This document shows, in pieces, positions 34,695 to 43,640 of a stretch of 64,000 bases of DNA. Location: the NCBI RefSeq assembly GCF_041053055.1, contig NZ_CP163443.1, positions 9,779,001 to 9,843,000 on the forward strand. The letters run 5' to 3'. Each line of letters starts with the position of its first letter. The stretch's first letter is position 1. The DNA is from Streptomyces sp. R41 (GTDB lineage Bacteria > Actinomycetota > Actinomycetes > Streptomycetales > Streptomycetaceae). The notes under the pieces were generated by a model, which had not been told where the DNA came from, ran no database searches, and saw only the letters and a program-made list of their open reading frames with translations. The position numbers and the translations under genes are program-made.

Positions 34695-35213
34695 ATGACC
34701 GATTTTCAAGCGATCGCCGACCGCGTCGAGATCGAGGCGCTGCGCGGTGAGTTCACCGACGCGGCGATGATGCGCGACCGCGCCCGCCTCGCGTCGCTGT
34801 TCACGCCGGACGGCGTGCTGCGGATGCCCAACATCCCCATCGAGTTGATCGGCCGGGAGGAGATCCGTGCCGGGGGCGAGCGGCTGCAGGCGCAGTGGGA
34901 CTTCTTCGTGCAGAACACACATCCGGGCACGATCCAGATCGACGGCGACACCGCGACCGGCCGCGCCTACATGCAGGAGATCGCGCGTACGCGGGACGGC
35001 CGCCAGGGACTCAACTACGCCATCTACCACGACCGCTACCGGCGCACCCCGGACGGCTGGAGGTTCACCGAGCGGGTCTACGAGGTCAGGTACCTCGACA
35101 CCACCCCGCTGGCGGGCTCGGCGCCGCGCGCGGAGGGTGCGCCTGACGACCCGCCGGCCAGGGACCTCCGCGCCCCGCGACCCGGCACACCCGACGCAGC
35201 CCAGGAGGCATGA
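34695..35213 (+). CDS. SnoaL-like (NTF2 fold) protein in SigJ module
   Basis: 172 residues; GGAGG six bases before the ATG. IADRVEIEALRGEFTDAAMM, RDRARLASLFTPDGVLRMPN, and MQEIARTRDGRQGLNYAIYH, DRYRRTPDGWRFTERVYEVR are the usual SnoaL_4 pattern. A proline-rich tail of about 35 residues extends the domain. It is the first gene of a two-gene operon transcribed divergently from sigJ by a matching promoter. In ECF41 systems the neighbour gene is often a small enzyme of this fold or a carboxymuconolactone decarboxylase-like protein and a probable target of the sigma factor. Confidence 0.88.
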   Translation: MTDFQAIADRVEIEALRGEFTDAAMMRDRARLASLFTPDGVLRMPNIPIELIGREEIRAGGERLQAQWDFFVQNTHPGTIQIDGDTATGRAYMQEIARTRDGRQGLNYAIYHDRYRRTPDGWRFTERVYEVRYLDTTPLAGSAPRAEGAPDDPPARDLRAPRPGTPDAAQEA

Positions 35214-35842
35214 TGACCATCTCGGCCTCGGCGACACCGTTCACGGATCCGGCGCCCGCGCACCGCTTGGAGCGGGCGGCCACCGCGCTGGCGGCACACA
35301 ACTTCACCGTCGAGATCCTCGATGATGCCGCCGCCGCGCGTACCCGCGTCAAGGAACTGATACCGGAGAACGCCAGCGTGTTCACCGCGGCCAGCGAAAC
35401 TCTCCGGCTGTCCGGCATCGACGACGACATCAACACCAGCGGCCGGTACCGGGCCGTCAAGCCCCGCGCGCTGGCCATGGACCGGGCCACCGAGGCCGAC
35501 GACATCCGGCGGCTGGTCGCCGGCCCCGACATCGTCGTGGGTAGCGTCGCCGCGCTCACCGAGACCGGCTCCCTCGTGGTCGCCTCGGCCAGCGGAAGCC
35601 AGTTGCCCGCGTACGCCGGCGGCGCCGGGCGCGCCATCTGGATCGTCGGGGCGCAGAAGGTGGTGCCCGACCTGAGCACCGCGCTGCGCCGCCTCGACGA
35701 ACACGCCCTCCCGCTGGAATCCGCCCGCGCCCAGATGGCGTACGGGCAGCCCAGCGCCATCAACCAACTCCTGGTCCTCAACGCGGAATCCCGTCTCGGC
35801 CAGGGCATCGTTCTGCTGCTCCGCGAGGCCATCGGGTTCTGA
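35213..35842 (+). CDS. LUD-domain (LutC/YkgG-like) protein
   Basis: 209 residues from the second of two ATGs (35210 and 35213); AGGAGG fits 35213 better, and both overlap the stop of the SnoaL gene. ALAAHNFTVEILDDAAAART, ASVFTAASETLRLSGIDDDI, VAGPDIVVGSVAALTETGSL and IVGAQKVVPDLSTALRRLDE are the LUD fold, seen in the LutC subunit of lactate utilisation complexes. LutA/LutB are absent here, so it probably acts alone. Co-transcription with the SnoaL gene under SigJ is the best clue to function. Confidence 0.88.
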   Translation: MTISASATPFTDPAPAHRLERAATALAAHNFTVEILDDAAAARTRVKELIPENASVFTAASETLRLSGIDDDINTSGRYRAVKPRALAMDRATEADDIRRLVAGPDIVVGSVAALTETGSLVVASASGSQLPAYAGGAGRAIWIVGAQKVVPDLSTALRRLDEHALPLESARAQMAYGQPSAINQLLVLNAESRLGQGIVLLLREAIGF

Positions 35843-35907
35843 GCTTGACGTTTGACGTCGCGGGTCACTCGACCTGCTGAGATCCCCGGGATCCGGGTGC
35901 ATGCGAC

Positions 35908-35962
35908 GCGGCCGTTCTCCACGCTTCGAGATGCTGAGTAACGAAGTGCGAGGAACGGCCGC
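35908..35962. terminator. Long hairpin between converging genes
   Basis: GCGGCCGTTC pairs with GAACGGCCGC. Beyond one-base bulges, the inner CTTCG pairs with CGAAG, with loop AGATGCTGAGTAA. It is placed between the end of the LUD operon and the end of the SpoIIE-phosphatase gene, so it may terminate transcription from the left. The rest of 35843-36241 holds no gene. Confidence 0.55.
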
Positions 35963-36241
35963 TGCCTTGGAGAGGCTCACCTGAGGCAGGGTATGCACCG
36001 TCGACGGCGGCCCGCAGTCAGCTCCCACGGCTCAGGGCGCCTCGGCTTCCAGCCGGTCAGCCGCCGGCGCCCGTCCTGCGCGGGTCGCAGTCGGGGCAGG
36101 CAAGGCTGTCGGCGGCATGCGGCCCCTGGGCAACGGGGATCCAGTGACGGTTGTATCGGCCGCGTCCGCGCATCACATACGTCTGCCGCGGAGTCCACCC
36201 ACACGCACGAGGACCGGCCGGGCCGGAAGCGACGACAGGAT

Positions 36242-36271
36242 GACCGCGGGCGGGGAGCTGTTCCCGCGGTC
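36242..36271 (-). terminator. Hairpin after the phosphatase gene
   Basis: GACCGCGGG (36242-36250) pairs perfectly with CCCGCGGTC (36263-36271). It lies 35 bp past the stop of the minus-strand gene ending at 36306. Confidence 0.6.
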
Positions 36272-36305
36272 CATCAATTCCGCAGGCCGGGGCTACTCGG
36301 CGAGC

Positions 36306-37472
36306 CTAGCGATGCGGTCCCCGGCGGGCGGCGCCGGTGTCCCCGGTGCCCTGTCGCGGCGCCGTACCGTCCAGGCGGAGCGCGAGGACGGCCCGGTCGT
36401 CGTTGTCGGACCTCGCCGACCAGCGTTCGCTGTCGATCCGCACGAACGACACGACTGCCTCCGGGTCCGGGGCGTGCTCGCCTCGGAACCGTTCGCCGAG
36501 CCGCTGCAGGACCGGGTAGAAGACGCCGTCCGCGTCGCGCGCCTCGCTCACTCCGTCCGTGTGCACGACGAGCACCTCCCCAGGCCGCAGCGGATGCACC
36601 GTCGTGTCGTCTCCGCCTGCCGCCAGGGCGCCCAGGCCCAGTGGCAGCCCGGGCGCCGTGACCAGCCGGCGGGCGCCGTGCGGCCCGATCACCAGCGGCG
36701 AGGGGTGTCCGCGGTCGACGATCCGCACCTCGCCGCCGCCCGGCGCGAACTCCAGCACCAGCGCGGTCACGAAGAGCTCGGGGTCGCCCTCGTCACCAGC
36801 CGGGCTGTTGCGGGCGATACTGAGCTCCAGCCGTTCGGCCAGACTGCTCAGGCTCTGCCACTCGTGGGCCGACACCCTGAAGCTGCCCAGCACCGCCGCG
36901 ACGGTCTGGACCGCGTCCAGCCCCTTGCCGCGGACGTCGCCGATGATCGCCCGTACCCCGAAGGGCGTCTCGCATACGTCGTACAGATCCCCGCCGACGA
37001 GCGTGCCGCCCTCCCCGGCCTCGTAGAACCCGGCGGCATGGACGGGCCCGAGCCGGCGCGGCACGGGCCGCAGCAGGGTCCGCTGCATGGCTTCCGCGAC
37101 CGAGTTGGCCCGGATCAGGTGCTGCCGGGTCCGCTCCCGCTGCCAGGCCAGCGCGACGCTGGCGATACCGATGAGGAACGTGGCGGCGTAGACGGCGACA
37201 TGGTGCTGCTCGTCGAAGTGGCCGGGGCGACGGGCGGCCATCCACATCTCCAGGCCCAGGCACACCACGGCCGACAGCGCGGTGCCCCGCGGGCCGCGCG
37301 TCGCGGCCGCGAGCGGCGGTACGGCGATGAGCATGAAGCTCACCGGTTCGCGGCCCCTGACGATCACTTCGGCGAGCACGTCGATTGCCACCGCGATCAG
37401 CGGCAGCCACCACGCCCACCCCCGGCGCGGGGACGGGGGCCGCAGCCCGGCACGAAGGCTTCCGCAGGACAC
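36306..37472 (-). CDS. Membrane-anchored SpoIIE-type (PP2C) serine phosphatase
   Basis: 388 residues from a GTG. Membrane helices at about 18-35, 45-60, 65-80 and 90-110 (WWLPLIAVAIDVLAEVIV, YAATFLIGIASVALAW) are followed by a PP2C/SpoIIE domain: GGTLVGGDLYDV, RAIIGDVRGKGLDAVQTVAA, DRGHPSPLVI, PGLPLGLG and VVHTDGVSEARDADGVFY. The metal-binding Asp residues of these blocks are all present. Such phosphatases act on STAS-type anti-anti-sigma factors in stress signalling. No STAS or anti-sigma gene lies nearby, so its partner is elsewhere. Confidence 0.92.
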   Translation of the reverse strand: MSCGSLRAGLRPPSPRRGWAWWLPLIAVAIDVLAEVIVRGREPVSFMLIAVPPLAAATRGPRGTALSAVVCLGLEMWMAARRPGHFDEQHHVAVYAATFLIGIASVALAWQRERTRQHLIRANSVAEAMQRTLLRPVPRRLGPVHAAGFYEAGEGGTLVGGDLYDVCETPFGVRAIIGDVRGKGLDAVQTVAAVLGSFRVSAHEWQSLSSLAERLELSIARNSPAGDEGDPELFVTALVLEFAPGGGEVRIVDRGHPSPLVIGPHGARRLVTAPGLPLGLGALAAGGDDTTVHPLRPGEVLVVHTDGVSEARDADGVFYPVLQRLGERFRGEHAPDPEAVVSFVRIDSERWSARSDNDDRAVLALRLDGTAPRQGTGDTGAARRGPHR

Positions 37473-37482
37473 GGCCCGCGCC

Positions 37483-39711
37483 CTAGCTTCCGTGCCCGCC
37501 GGGACCGGTTACGGAGCGGGCGGTGCCACCGCCCGACGCACCGCCCGTCGCCTCGGCCGCCGCGCGGCCGCCCGCGCCCGGCAGGCCGGCCTCGACGCGG
37601 GAGAGCTGGGCGGCCAGGCTGGCCAGCCACACCTCGAAGTCGACCAGCGTCGGCAGCGGCTGTGTGGGCGGCCACGAGGGTTCTGGCCGCGTTCCGTCCG
37701 GCGGCGGCCGCTCCCCGGTGCACAGGGCCGCGAGCCGATCGGTGGTTCCGGCCACCGCCCGGGCATCGGCCCGGGCCCGTTCCACGGCGTCCGGAGACAG
37801 GGCACGCGAGGGCATGTCGAAGCGGGGCAGCCACTGGGCCCCGAGCAGGATCTGGCGGGCCGCGATGAGCAGGCCGTGCCAGTCGGCGCCGGCGGAGGCG
37901 CCGGTGGCCGGTTCACTGCGGAACTGGTCGTAGGCGGACTCGGCCAGGCGCAGCCGGTGCAGGGTGGGCAGGGTCGACGGGGGAGGTGCGGAGCCCGGTG
38001 GCACGGCCGTCAGTACCGCGGCAGTCTCCTTGATCAGCGGCCCGCACTCGCGCAGCAGCCCTGCCATGGTCCTGCGCACCTCCTGGCGTGCGCCGGCCGG
38101 CCAGGCGAGCATCGCGCACAGCAGACCGATGGCGCTGCCGGTCACCACGTCCACGATCCGCGCCTCGGCCAGCCGCCAGGTGGCCGGCGCGATCTGGGCG
38201 AACGCGGTGGCCACCACGAGCGTGAACAGTCCCTGCGCCCAGGCGATGCCGAGCAGCGGCCCGAGCGCGAAGGCGAGCAGCATGCCCGGCGCGAGGATCG
38301 CGGCGTAGGTGTCGGTGTGCTGTCCGACGCCGATGAGCAGGGCGCCCGCCGCGACGGCACCCACGAGATTCCCGGCCACCGCCTCGCGAATGGCCGCCCA
38401 GGTCGCCCCTACGGTGGTCCTGCTCAGCGTCAGTACCGCCAGCAGTACCCAGAACCCGTGGGTCAGGTCGAGTGAACCGGCGACCAGCCGTGCCGCGCCG
38501 AGGGCCAGTGCGATCCGGACCGCGTTGTGGAACTGCACCGAGCGGAGCGTCATGTTGCCGACGATCCGGCGCAGCCACAGCCGGGATGTGGACGCCTCCG
38601 TGTACCAGAACAGCTCGCGTGGCTCGATCGGCGGGGTGCGCCGCCCGTCGAGGCCGACCCGTACGGAGATTTCCAGGATGCGCACCGACTCGGCGACGGC
38701 CAGCAGAGCGGCCTGCCGACGCAGCACCGGCACCAACGCCAGCTCGTCGGCGGCCGACTCCGCCGCCTGTCGCACGCGCATCTCCTGGAAGGCGCCGATC
38801 GCCTCGTCCATGCGCGGCGGGCCCGTGGCCGCCCGGCCCGCCCGTAGGGCCGCGGCACTCTCGTCGCACAGAGACGTCACCTGCGGCAGCAGCCACGGGG
38901 ATGCCGGGTCGGTACGGCCGCCACCCCTTTCGTCCGTCCGGCAGCCGTCCCGTATGTCGGCCCGGCCGCCGTCCCGCAGGAGGTCGCGCAGTTGTCCCGT
39001 CTCGGTCAGATGGGCCAGCTGTTCGAGCAGCCGGCGGGCCCCGGAACCTGCCTGGGAAAGACCGCGCATCGCACGGCCCGGGCCCGCGGGGCGTTCCGCG
39101 GGCGGGATCTTGGACAGCCGCAGCCGCGCGCCCGCGGCGCGCAGGACCTCGGGCGAGGGGCTGATGCGGTCGGCGAGGGTGTCGCCGGCGGTCGCCACGG
39201 CCTTTGCGAGGCTCCATCGGTACGTCTCGCCCGCAGGCTGCGGCAGGAGGAACAGCTCGCACAGCGCCAGCAGCACCACGCCCACGGTGAGCCCGGCCAG
39301 CCGCATCCCGAGGGTCTGCGGTTCGTAGGGCGGGAAGCAGGCCAGGATGTAGAAGAGCTGGAGTCCCGGTGCCGCCCCGGCCGGCCGCGGCCCCGCGATG
39401 GCCGCGAAGGCCAGGAGGAAGCCGACGACGAGCATCCCGAGCACCGCCGCCCAGGTCTGCACCGCCAGCACGGTCCCCAGTGCCACCAGCACCAGGCCCA
39501 CCGGCAGCGCCTTCAGCATCACCGCGGCGCGTTGGCGCCCGGACCCCGGGATCGAGGACAGCAGCCCGAGAGCGATGGGCGCGAACAGCGCGTACAGCGC
39601 CAGCACTGGCTCGTCGAGCCCGTACAGGAAGGCGTAGAACCCCGCGGACGCCGCCAGTGTCACCCGCGCCGACCGGTGCAGGATCTCGGCTCGCTCGGCC
39701 CCGCCCTTCAC
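37483..39711 (-). CDS. FUSC-family membrane protein (aromatic-acid-efflux-like)
   Basis: 742 residues from a GTG whose first bases overlap the stop of the MFS gene (GTGA). N-terminal membrane block: YGLDEPVLALYALFAPIALG, VGLVLVALGTVLAVQTWAAV. A long cytosolic helical part (about 190-360) follows, then a second membrane block: TLRSVQFHNAVRIALALGAA, HGFWVLLAVLTLSRTTVGAT, GMLLAFALGPLLGIAWAQGL. This is the FUSC-like fold of AaeB/YccS-type exporters. It is coupled translationally to the MFS transporter, suggesting a shared efflux job. Confidence 0.88.
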   Translation of the reverse strand: MKGGAERAEILHRSARVTLAASAGFYAFLYGLDEPVLALYALFAPIALGLLSSIPGSGRQRAAVMLKALPVGLVLVALGTVLAVQTWAAVLGMLVVGFLLAFAAIAGPRPAGAAPGLQLFYILACFPPYEPQTLGMRLAGLTVGVVLLALCELFLLPQPAGETYRWSLAKAVATAGDTLADRISPSPEVLRAAGARLRLSKIPPAERPAGPGRAMRGLSQAGSGARRLLEQLAHLTETGQLRDLLRDGGRADIRDGCRTDERGGGRTDPASPWLLPQVTSLCDESAAALRAGRAATGPPRMDEAIGAFQEMRVRQAAESAADELALVPVLRRQAALLAVAESVRILEISVRVGLDGRRTPPIEPRELFWYTEASTSRLWLRRIVGNMTLRSVQFHNAVRIALALGAARLVAGSLDLTHGFWVLLAVLTLSRTTVGATWAAIREAVAGNLVGAVAAGALLIGVGQHTDTYAAILAPGMLLAFALGPLLGIAWAQGLFTLVVATAFAQIAPATWRLAEARIVDVVTGSAIGLLCAMLAWPAGARQEVRRTMAGLLRECGPLIKETAAVLTAVPPGSAPPPSTLPTLHRLRLAESAYDQFRSEPATGASAGADWHGLLIAARQILLGAQWLPRFDMPSRALSPDAVERARADARAVAGTTDRLAALCTGERPPPDGTRPEPSWPPTQPLPTLVDFEVWLASLAAQLSRVEAGLPGAGGRAAAEATGGASGGGTARSVTGPGGHGS

Positions 39712-41126
39712 GGCGGGCTCCCGCCGTGCGTCGGGCGCGAGCCGAGTGGCGGGACCTGGCCCAGGACCACGAGCCGGTGGCGTACGGCCATGACGACGAC
39801 GGAAGCCGCCAGGATCACCGCCCCGCCCGCGCGCAGGATCGCGTCGTACGCCGCCTCCGGCGACCATTCCGGCGTCATCGCCGTGATCGCGGCCGCGGCC
39901 GCCGCCAGCGCGACGCCGCCCAGCGTGACCAAGAACGTCAGCAGGACGCCCGACGCCTCGCCGGCCCGGTCGGGCGCCACGACCTGTTGTGTGGCGACGC
40001 TGGCAAAGGTCCAGCCCAGCCCCAGGCCCAGCCCGCACCAGGCGAACACCACAACGTACAGCCACCCGGTCGTCACATGACTGAGCATGACCATGCCCGT
40101 ACCGGCGATGGTCCCGGCCAGCGCCATCACCACCGTCGGCCGCATGTGCGCGGACAGCCTGGCGCCGAGCGGCCCGCTCAAGGCCACGAGCACCGCGGGC
40201 GCCAGGAACACCAAGCCCGCCTGAAGCGGTGACAGGCCCCGCACCTGCTGCAGGTACAGCGTCGAGACGAAGACGGTGACGGCGTAGCCCATGTTGGTGA
40301 CGGAGCCCGCGCCCGTCACCAGGACATAGGGGATGTTGCGGAAGAGCCGGGCATCGATGAGCGGATGCCGGGCCGTCCGCTCCCGCAGCACGAACAGCCC
40401 GCCCGCCACCACGGCGACGGCCAGCAGGGTGAGCGTGCGGGCATGGTCCCAGCCCCAGGCGCTGCCCCGCTCCACGGCCAGCGTGAGCGCCGCCAAGGCG
40501 CACACCAGGGCCAGACAGCCGGCGAGATCGAGCTGGCGGGGAGCCGAGAGGTCCCGGGAGTCGGGAACGCACACGTACGCCACGATCAGCGCCAGCACAC
40601 TCAAGGGCGCGAGCAGCCAGAAGATCCAGCGCCAGCCGGGCCCTTCGGTGAAACCGCCGCCGACGAACGGTCCCAGCGCCGTGCCCACGTTGGCGATCCC
40701 GAAGGCCGCCCCCAGCGCACGCGCCCGGGTCGTGTCCGGGAAGACGTTGGTGATCACGGACACCGCCACCGGGAAGACGAAGCCGGCACCGATGCCCTGC
40801 ACGATCCGTGCCCCCACCAGCGGCCACAGCCCCGGCGCGAGCGCACAGCCGACCGACCCGGCCGCGAACAGCGTCGTCCCGGCAAGCAGGATGCCCCTGC
40901 GCCCGAAGACGTCGCCCACTCTGCCGCCCACGATGAAACAGCAGCCGATGGCGAGCATGTACGCGGACAGCGTCCACTGGGCGGCCGAGGCGGTGACACC
41001 GAACTCCTCGGCGATCCCCGGGACGGCCAGGTTCAGCGCGAAGAAGTCGAGCTGGATGCAGAAGAGGGCCAGGGCGACCGCGATGAAGGCCCCCGTCCGC
41101 GCGGCCGGCGAAGACTCAGCGCGCAT
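39708..41126 (-). CDS. MFS drug-efflux transporter (DHA2-like)
   Basis: 472 residues from the ATG at 41126 (GAGAGGAA upstream). MFS hallmarks: LDFFALNLAVPGIAEEFGVT in helix 1, LAIGCCFIVGGRVGDVFGRR in the 2-3 loop, and the antiporter motif-C-like GAAFGIANVGTALGPFVGGG. About 12-14 hydrophobic segments follow. Related to EmrB/QacA-type multidrug or antibiotic exporters. The next gene, FUSC, overlaps it by 4 bp. No regulator gene adjoins it. Confidence 0.9.
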   Translation of the reverse strand: MRAESSPAARTGAFIAVALALFCIQLDFFALNLAVPGIAEEFGVTASAAQWTLSAYMLAIGCCFIVGGRVGDVFGRRGILLAGTTLFAAGSVGCALAPGLWPLVGARIVQGIGAGFVFPVAVSVITNVFPDTTRARALGAAFGIANVGTALGPFVGGGFTEGPGWRWIFWLLAPLSVLALIVAYVCVPDSRDLSAPRQLDLAGCLALVCALAALTLAVERGSAWGWDHARTLTLLAVAVVAGGLFVLRERTARHPLIDARLFRNIPYVLVTGAGSVTNMGYAVTVFVSTLYLQQVRGLSPLQAGLVFLAPAVLVALSGPLGARLSAHMRPTVVMALAGTIAGTGMVMLSHVTTGWLYVVVFAWCGLGLGLGWTFASVATQQVVAPDRAGEASGVLLTFLVTLGGVALAAAAAAITAMTPEWSPEAAYDAILRAGGAVILAASVVVMAVRHRLVVLGQVPPLGSRPTHGGSPP

Positions 41127-41637
41127 GAGCACGTTCCTCTCGGGCCGACGCCGCCGAGGCGTCGTGGGCGGGCCGGACACGCACCCCACCACCTCATTGT
41201 CGGACGACCCCGTACGCACCGCAGCCCGGCCACCCGGGACCGCGGCGGGCTCCTTCCGGGGACGACGGCAGAAACCACGCGAGCGAGACCGGAACGGAGC
41301 GGCGGGGCGAGTGCAGTGTCATCGGAGCAGTTCGACTTCGAGCCGGCGCCGAACTGGCTGGCAGGGGACTGCCTTTTCGTGAACGTCGGACGAACGAACA
41401 TCCCGATGTACTCACTCATCAGCCGTCTCTGGGACAAGGCGCTGATCGTGCGGGGCCGACGCTTGCTCATACACGGGCACCCTTTTCGGCGCCGACGGGT
41501 CGCGAACGACCACGCCACAAGCCGGTGTCGCCGTCCGTTGACCTCGGATCTGCCCCATTGGTGTTGGACGGGCGTTGCCCCCCGGTGACCAGGACTACCC
41601 GCACCCCCGTAGACGGCGACGACGGGGCCCGATGGCT
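41127..41637. other. Spacer with unresolved coding-like frames
   Basis: A minus-strand frame from 41470 (MSKRRPRTISALSQRRLMSE...) has good third-position GC and an AAAGGG site. It runs without a stop into the MFS gene, so it is probably a 5' remnant or chance. No family is recognised and I do not call a gene. Confidence 0.35.
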
Positions 41638-43257
41638 TCAGAGGGCGTTGTGCCAAGTCGTCTCGTCGAAGTCGGCCGGCAGGCCGCCTCCGGCCAGGTC
41701 CCAGGCCCACATTCCGACGAACGCGCCGGTGAAGCCGAGAGCCCGGATCTGCCCGTTCTCGAACTCCTCGGCGTGCTCGTCGGACAACACCGTGGCATCG
41801 AGCGCCGGGCCGATGTAGTGCCAACCGTCTCCGGTGTCGTAGCGGAAGCGCAGGACGGGTCCCCGGAGGTCGAGACCGAGACGCAGCCGACGCGTCTCGC
41901 CGAGGGGTACCCCGTCGGCTTCGTCCACGGTCAACGCCCCGCGGTCGCAGCGTGCCACACGGAGAACCGCCTGCCCTTCGTCGTCCGCGGTGACGTGCAG
42001 GAAGTACCAATTGCGCGTGTTGTAGTGCGCGGTGATCCCGGCCAGATGCTGGAAGGAACGCGGCCTGTACTCGATCGTCGCCTCGAACGCGCCGTCGAGG
42101 GAGGTCACCCGGCGGCCGACCAGGCTGGGGCCGATCAGGCTCTGCGGGGAGCGGCCGCCGTGTAGCCGGAGGTGGGACGGGCGGGCGGTGAGGGTGAGCC
42201 AGTCGGGTGTCGCGGGGCGCCGCAGCGTGGACCACTGCGGCCCGAGCACCGGTCGGTCGAAGCCGTCGAACTCGACGGCTTCGGCCCCAGGCGCGTCGGG
42301 TTCGTCGGCAGGCAGGTCCAGGGCGGGTACTTCCAGGGCGGGCAGGCCGGTGGGGACGCGCGGCCATCCGTCGGGAGTCCAGGTGACGGGTGCCAGCGCG
42401 GTCTCGCGGCCGAGTACGCACGGGCCTCGGTGGCCGTGGGGCCGGGCGACGAGATAGGCCAGGTACCACTGGCCCTTCCCGGTCTCGACCAGGCTGCCGT
42501 GTCCGGCCTTCTGCAGAGGCAGGTCCGGGTGGTGGCGGGCGGTGATCAGCGGGCCGTGCGGGTCCCGTTCGTAAGGGCCGGTGAGGGTGCGGGAGCGAGC
42601 GACGGTGACCTGGTGGTCGTAGCCCGTGCCGCCGTCCGCGGTCAGCAGGTAGTACCAGTCGGCACGGCGGTAGAGGTTGGGGCCCTCGATCCAGCCGGCC
42701 TGCGGAGGCAGCACGAGCCGCACCGGGTCGCCGACCAGGCGGCGCGCAGCGCGGTCGTAGCGGGTCGCCTCCAGGCCGGCCGAGCCGCCGTGGCCCGGCC
42801 GCCAGTCGTGGACCAGGTTCAGCAACCAGCTGTCGGGACCGTCGTGGAAGAGGGACGCGTCGAAGCCCCGCGCGTGCAGCGGCACCGGGTCGGACCAGGG
42901 GCCGTGGATCGAGGGGGCCGTCGTGAGGTGGTTGGGGCAGTCGGTGAAGCCGCCCGCGTACGTCGAGACGTTGCTGAAGACGAGGTGGAACAGGCCGCCC
43001 GCGTGCGTGAGGTTGGGTGCCCAGACCCCGCCCGAGTCGGGGCAGCCGGTGAGGTCCAGCAGGCGCGCGCTGTCCAGGGCTCCGCCGAGCGGTCGCCAGT
43101 GCGCCAAGTCCCGGGAGTGGTGCAGCCGTACGCCGGGGTGCCACTCGAACGTCGAGGTCGCAAGGTAGAAGTCGTCACCGACGCGCACGAGGGACGGATC
43201 GGGGTGCGAACCGGCCAGTACCGGGTTCTGGATGACCTGTGCCGTCCGCTGCCGCAT
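41638..43257 (-). CDS. Glycoside hydrolase family 43 (beta-xylosidase/arabinofuranosidase-like)
   Basis: 539 residues from the ATG at 43257; no signal peptide, so cytoplasmic. The N-terminal five-bladed propeller begins NPVLAGSHPDPSLVRVGDDF with the catalytic base Asp20. GFDASLFHD (Asp133) and WIEGPNLYRR (general acid Glu191) complete the triad of family 43. The C-terminal beta-sandwich (about 330-539, with EYRPRSFQHLAGITAHYNTR and GHYIGPALDA-like strands) is the GH43_C2 type seen in beta-xylosidases. Probably cleaves short xylo- or arabino-oligosaccharides imported by a transporter not in this window. Confidence 0.92.
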   Translation of the reverse strand: MRQRTAQVIQNPVLAGSHPDPSLVRVGDDFYLATSTFEWHPGVRLHHSRDLAHWRPLGGALDSARLLDLTGCPDSGGVWAPNLTHAGGLFHLVFSNVSTYAGGFTDCPNHLTTAPSIHGPWSDPVPLHARGFDASLFHDGPDSWLLNLVHDWRPGHGGSAGLEATRYDRAARRLVGDPVRLVLPPQAGWIEGPNLYRRADWYYLLTADGGTGYDHQVTVARSRTLTGPYERDPHGPLITARHHPDLPLQKAGHGSLVETGKGQWYLAYLVARPHGHRGPCVLGRETALAPVTWTPDGWPRVPTGLPALEVPALDLPADEPDAPGAEAVEFDGFDRPVLGPQWSTLRRPATPDWLTLTARPSHLRLHGGRSPQSLIGPSLVGRRVTSLDGAFEATIEYRPRSFQHLAGITAHYNTRNWYFLHVTADDEGQAVLRVARCDRGALTVDEADGVPLGETRRLRLGLDLRGPVLRFRYDTGDGWHYIGPALDATVLSDEHAEEFENGQIRALGFTGAFVGMWAWDLAGGGLPADFDETTWHNAL

Positions 43258-43587
43258 GCGCTGTCTCCGCCTCTTCTGCCTCAATGGCAGCGCCCGCCAA
43301 CCGCCTTGATCGCCGAGGACCGTAGTGTCGAACACGTTCGCACGCAATGCCCGGGAGGCATCCCGCGTGCAACACATCTCCCGCCGGTCGGCCCTGGGCT
43401 CCGCCATCGCCGCGGCCCTCGGAGGCGGCGGCCGTGTGGCGGGGGATGGAGCCGCTGGTGCGGCTTCGCAACTCCCATGGTGTTTGGAGCGGGCCCGGCC
43501 TCGACCGGCGACGGGCCCGTTTGGAGCCCCTTCAAAGCGCCCTCACGTGGCAGGGGTCGACCGTCCACCGCGCTGCCCCCCCGGCGG
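43258..43587. other. Divergent upstream region of GH43 with a possible Tat-signal remnant
   Basis: Plus-strand GTG at about 43369 starts QHISRRSALGSAIAAALGGG, a twin-arginine-like leader, followed by 40 or so residues that do not form a recognisable protein. It may be the stub of a secreted enzyme once paired with the glycosidase. Tentative only. Confidence 0.35.
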
Positions 43588-43617
43588 AAGGCCGTCACCA
43601 GTGCTGGTGACGGCCTT
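43588..43617 (-). terminator. Strong hairpin terminator
   Basis: AAGGCCGTCACCAG directly followed by TG and CTGGTGACGGCCTT: a 14-bp perfect stem. It is 23 bp past the stop of the minus-strand delta-60-repeat gene. Confidence 0.75.
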
Positions 43618-43640
43618 CGGCGGAGAGCCCCTTGTGGTGG

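Noticed and set aside
37483..40977. Single 1164-codon frame spanning FUSC and most of the MFS gene
   Set aside because: The first third is an out-of-frame reading of the MFS gene. The real FUSC gene starts at the GTG at 39711 and the MFS gene has clear helices in its own frame.
41230..41470. Minus-strand frame starting MSKRRPRTISALSQ
   Set aside because: Has coding-like base composition but no stop before the MFS gene and no family; evidence insufficient.
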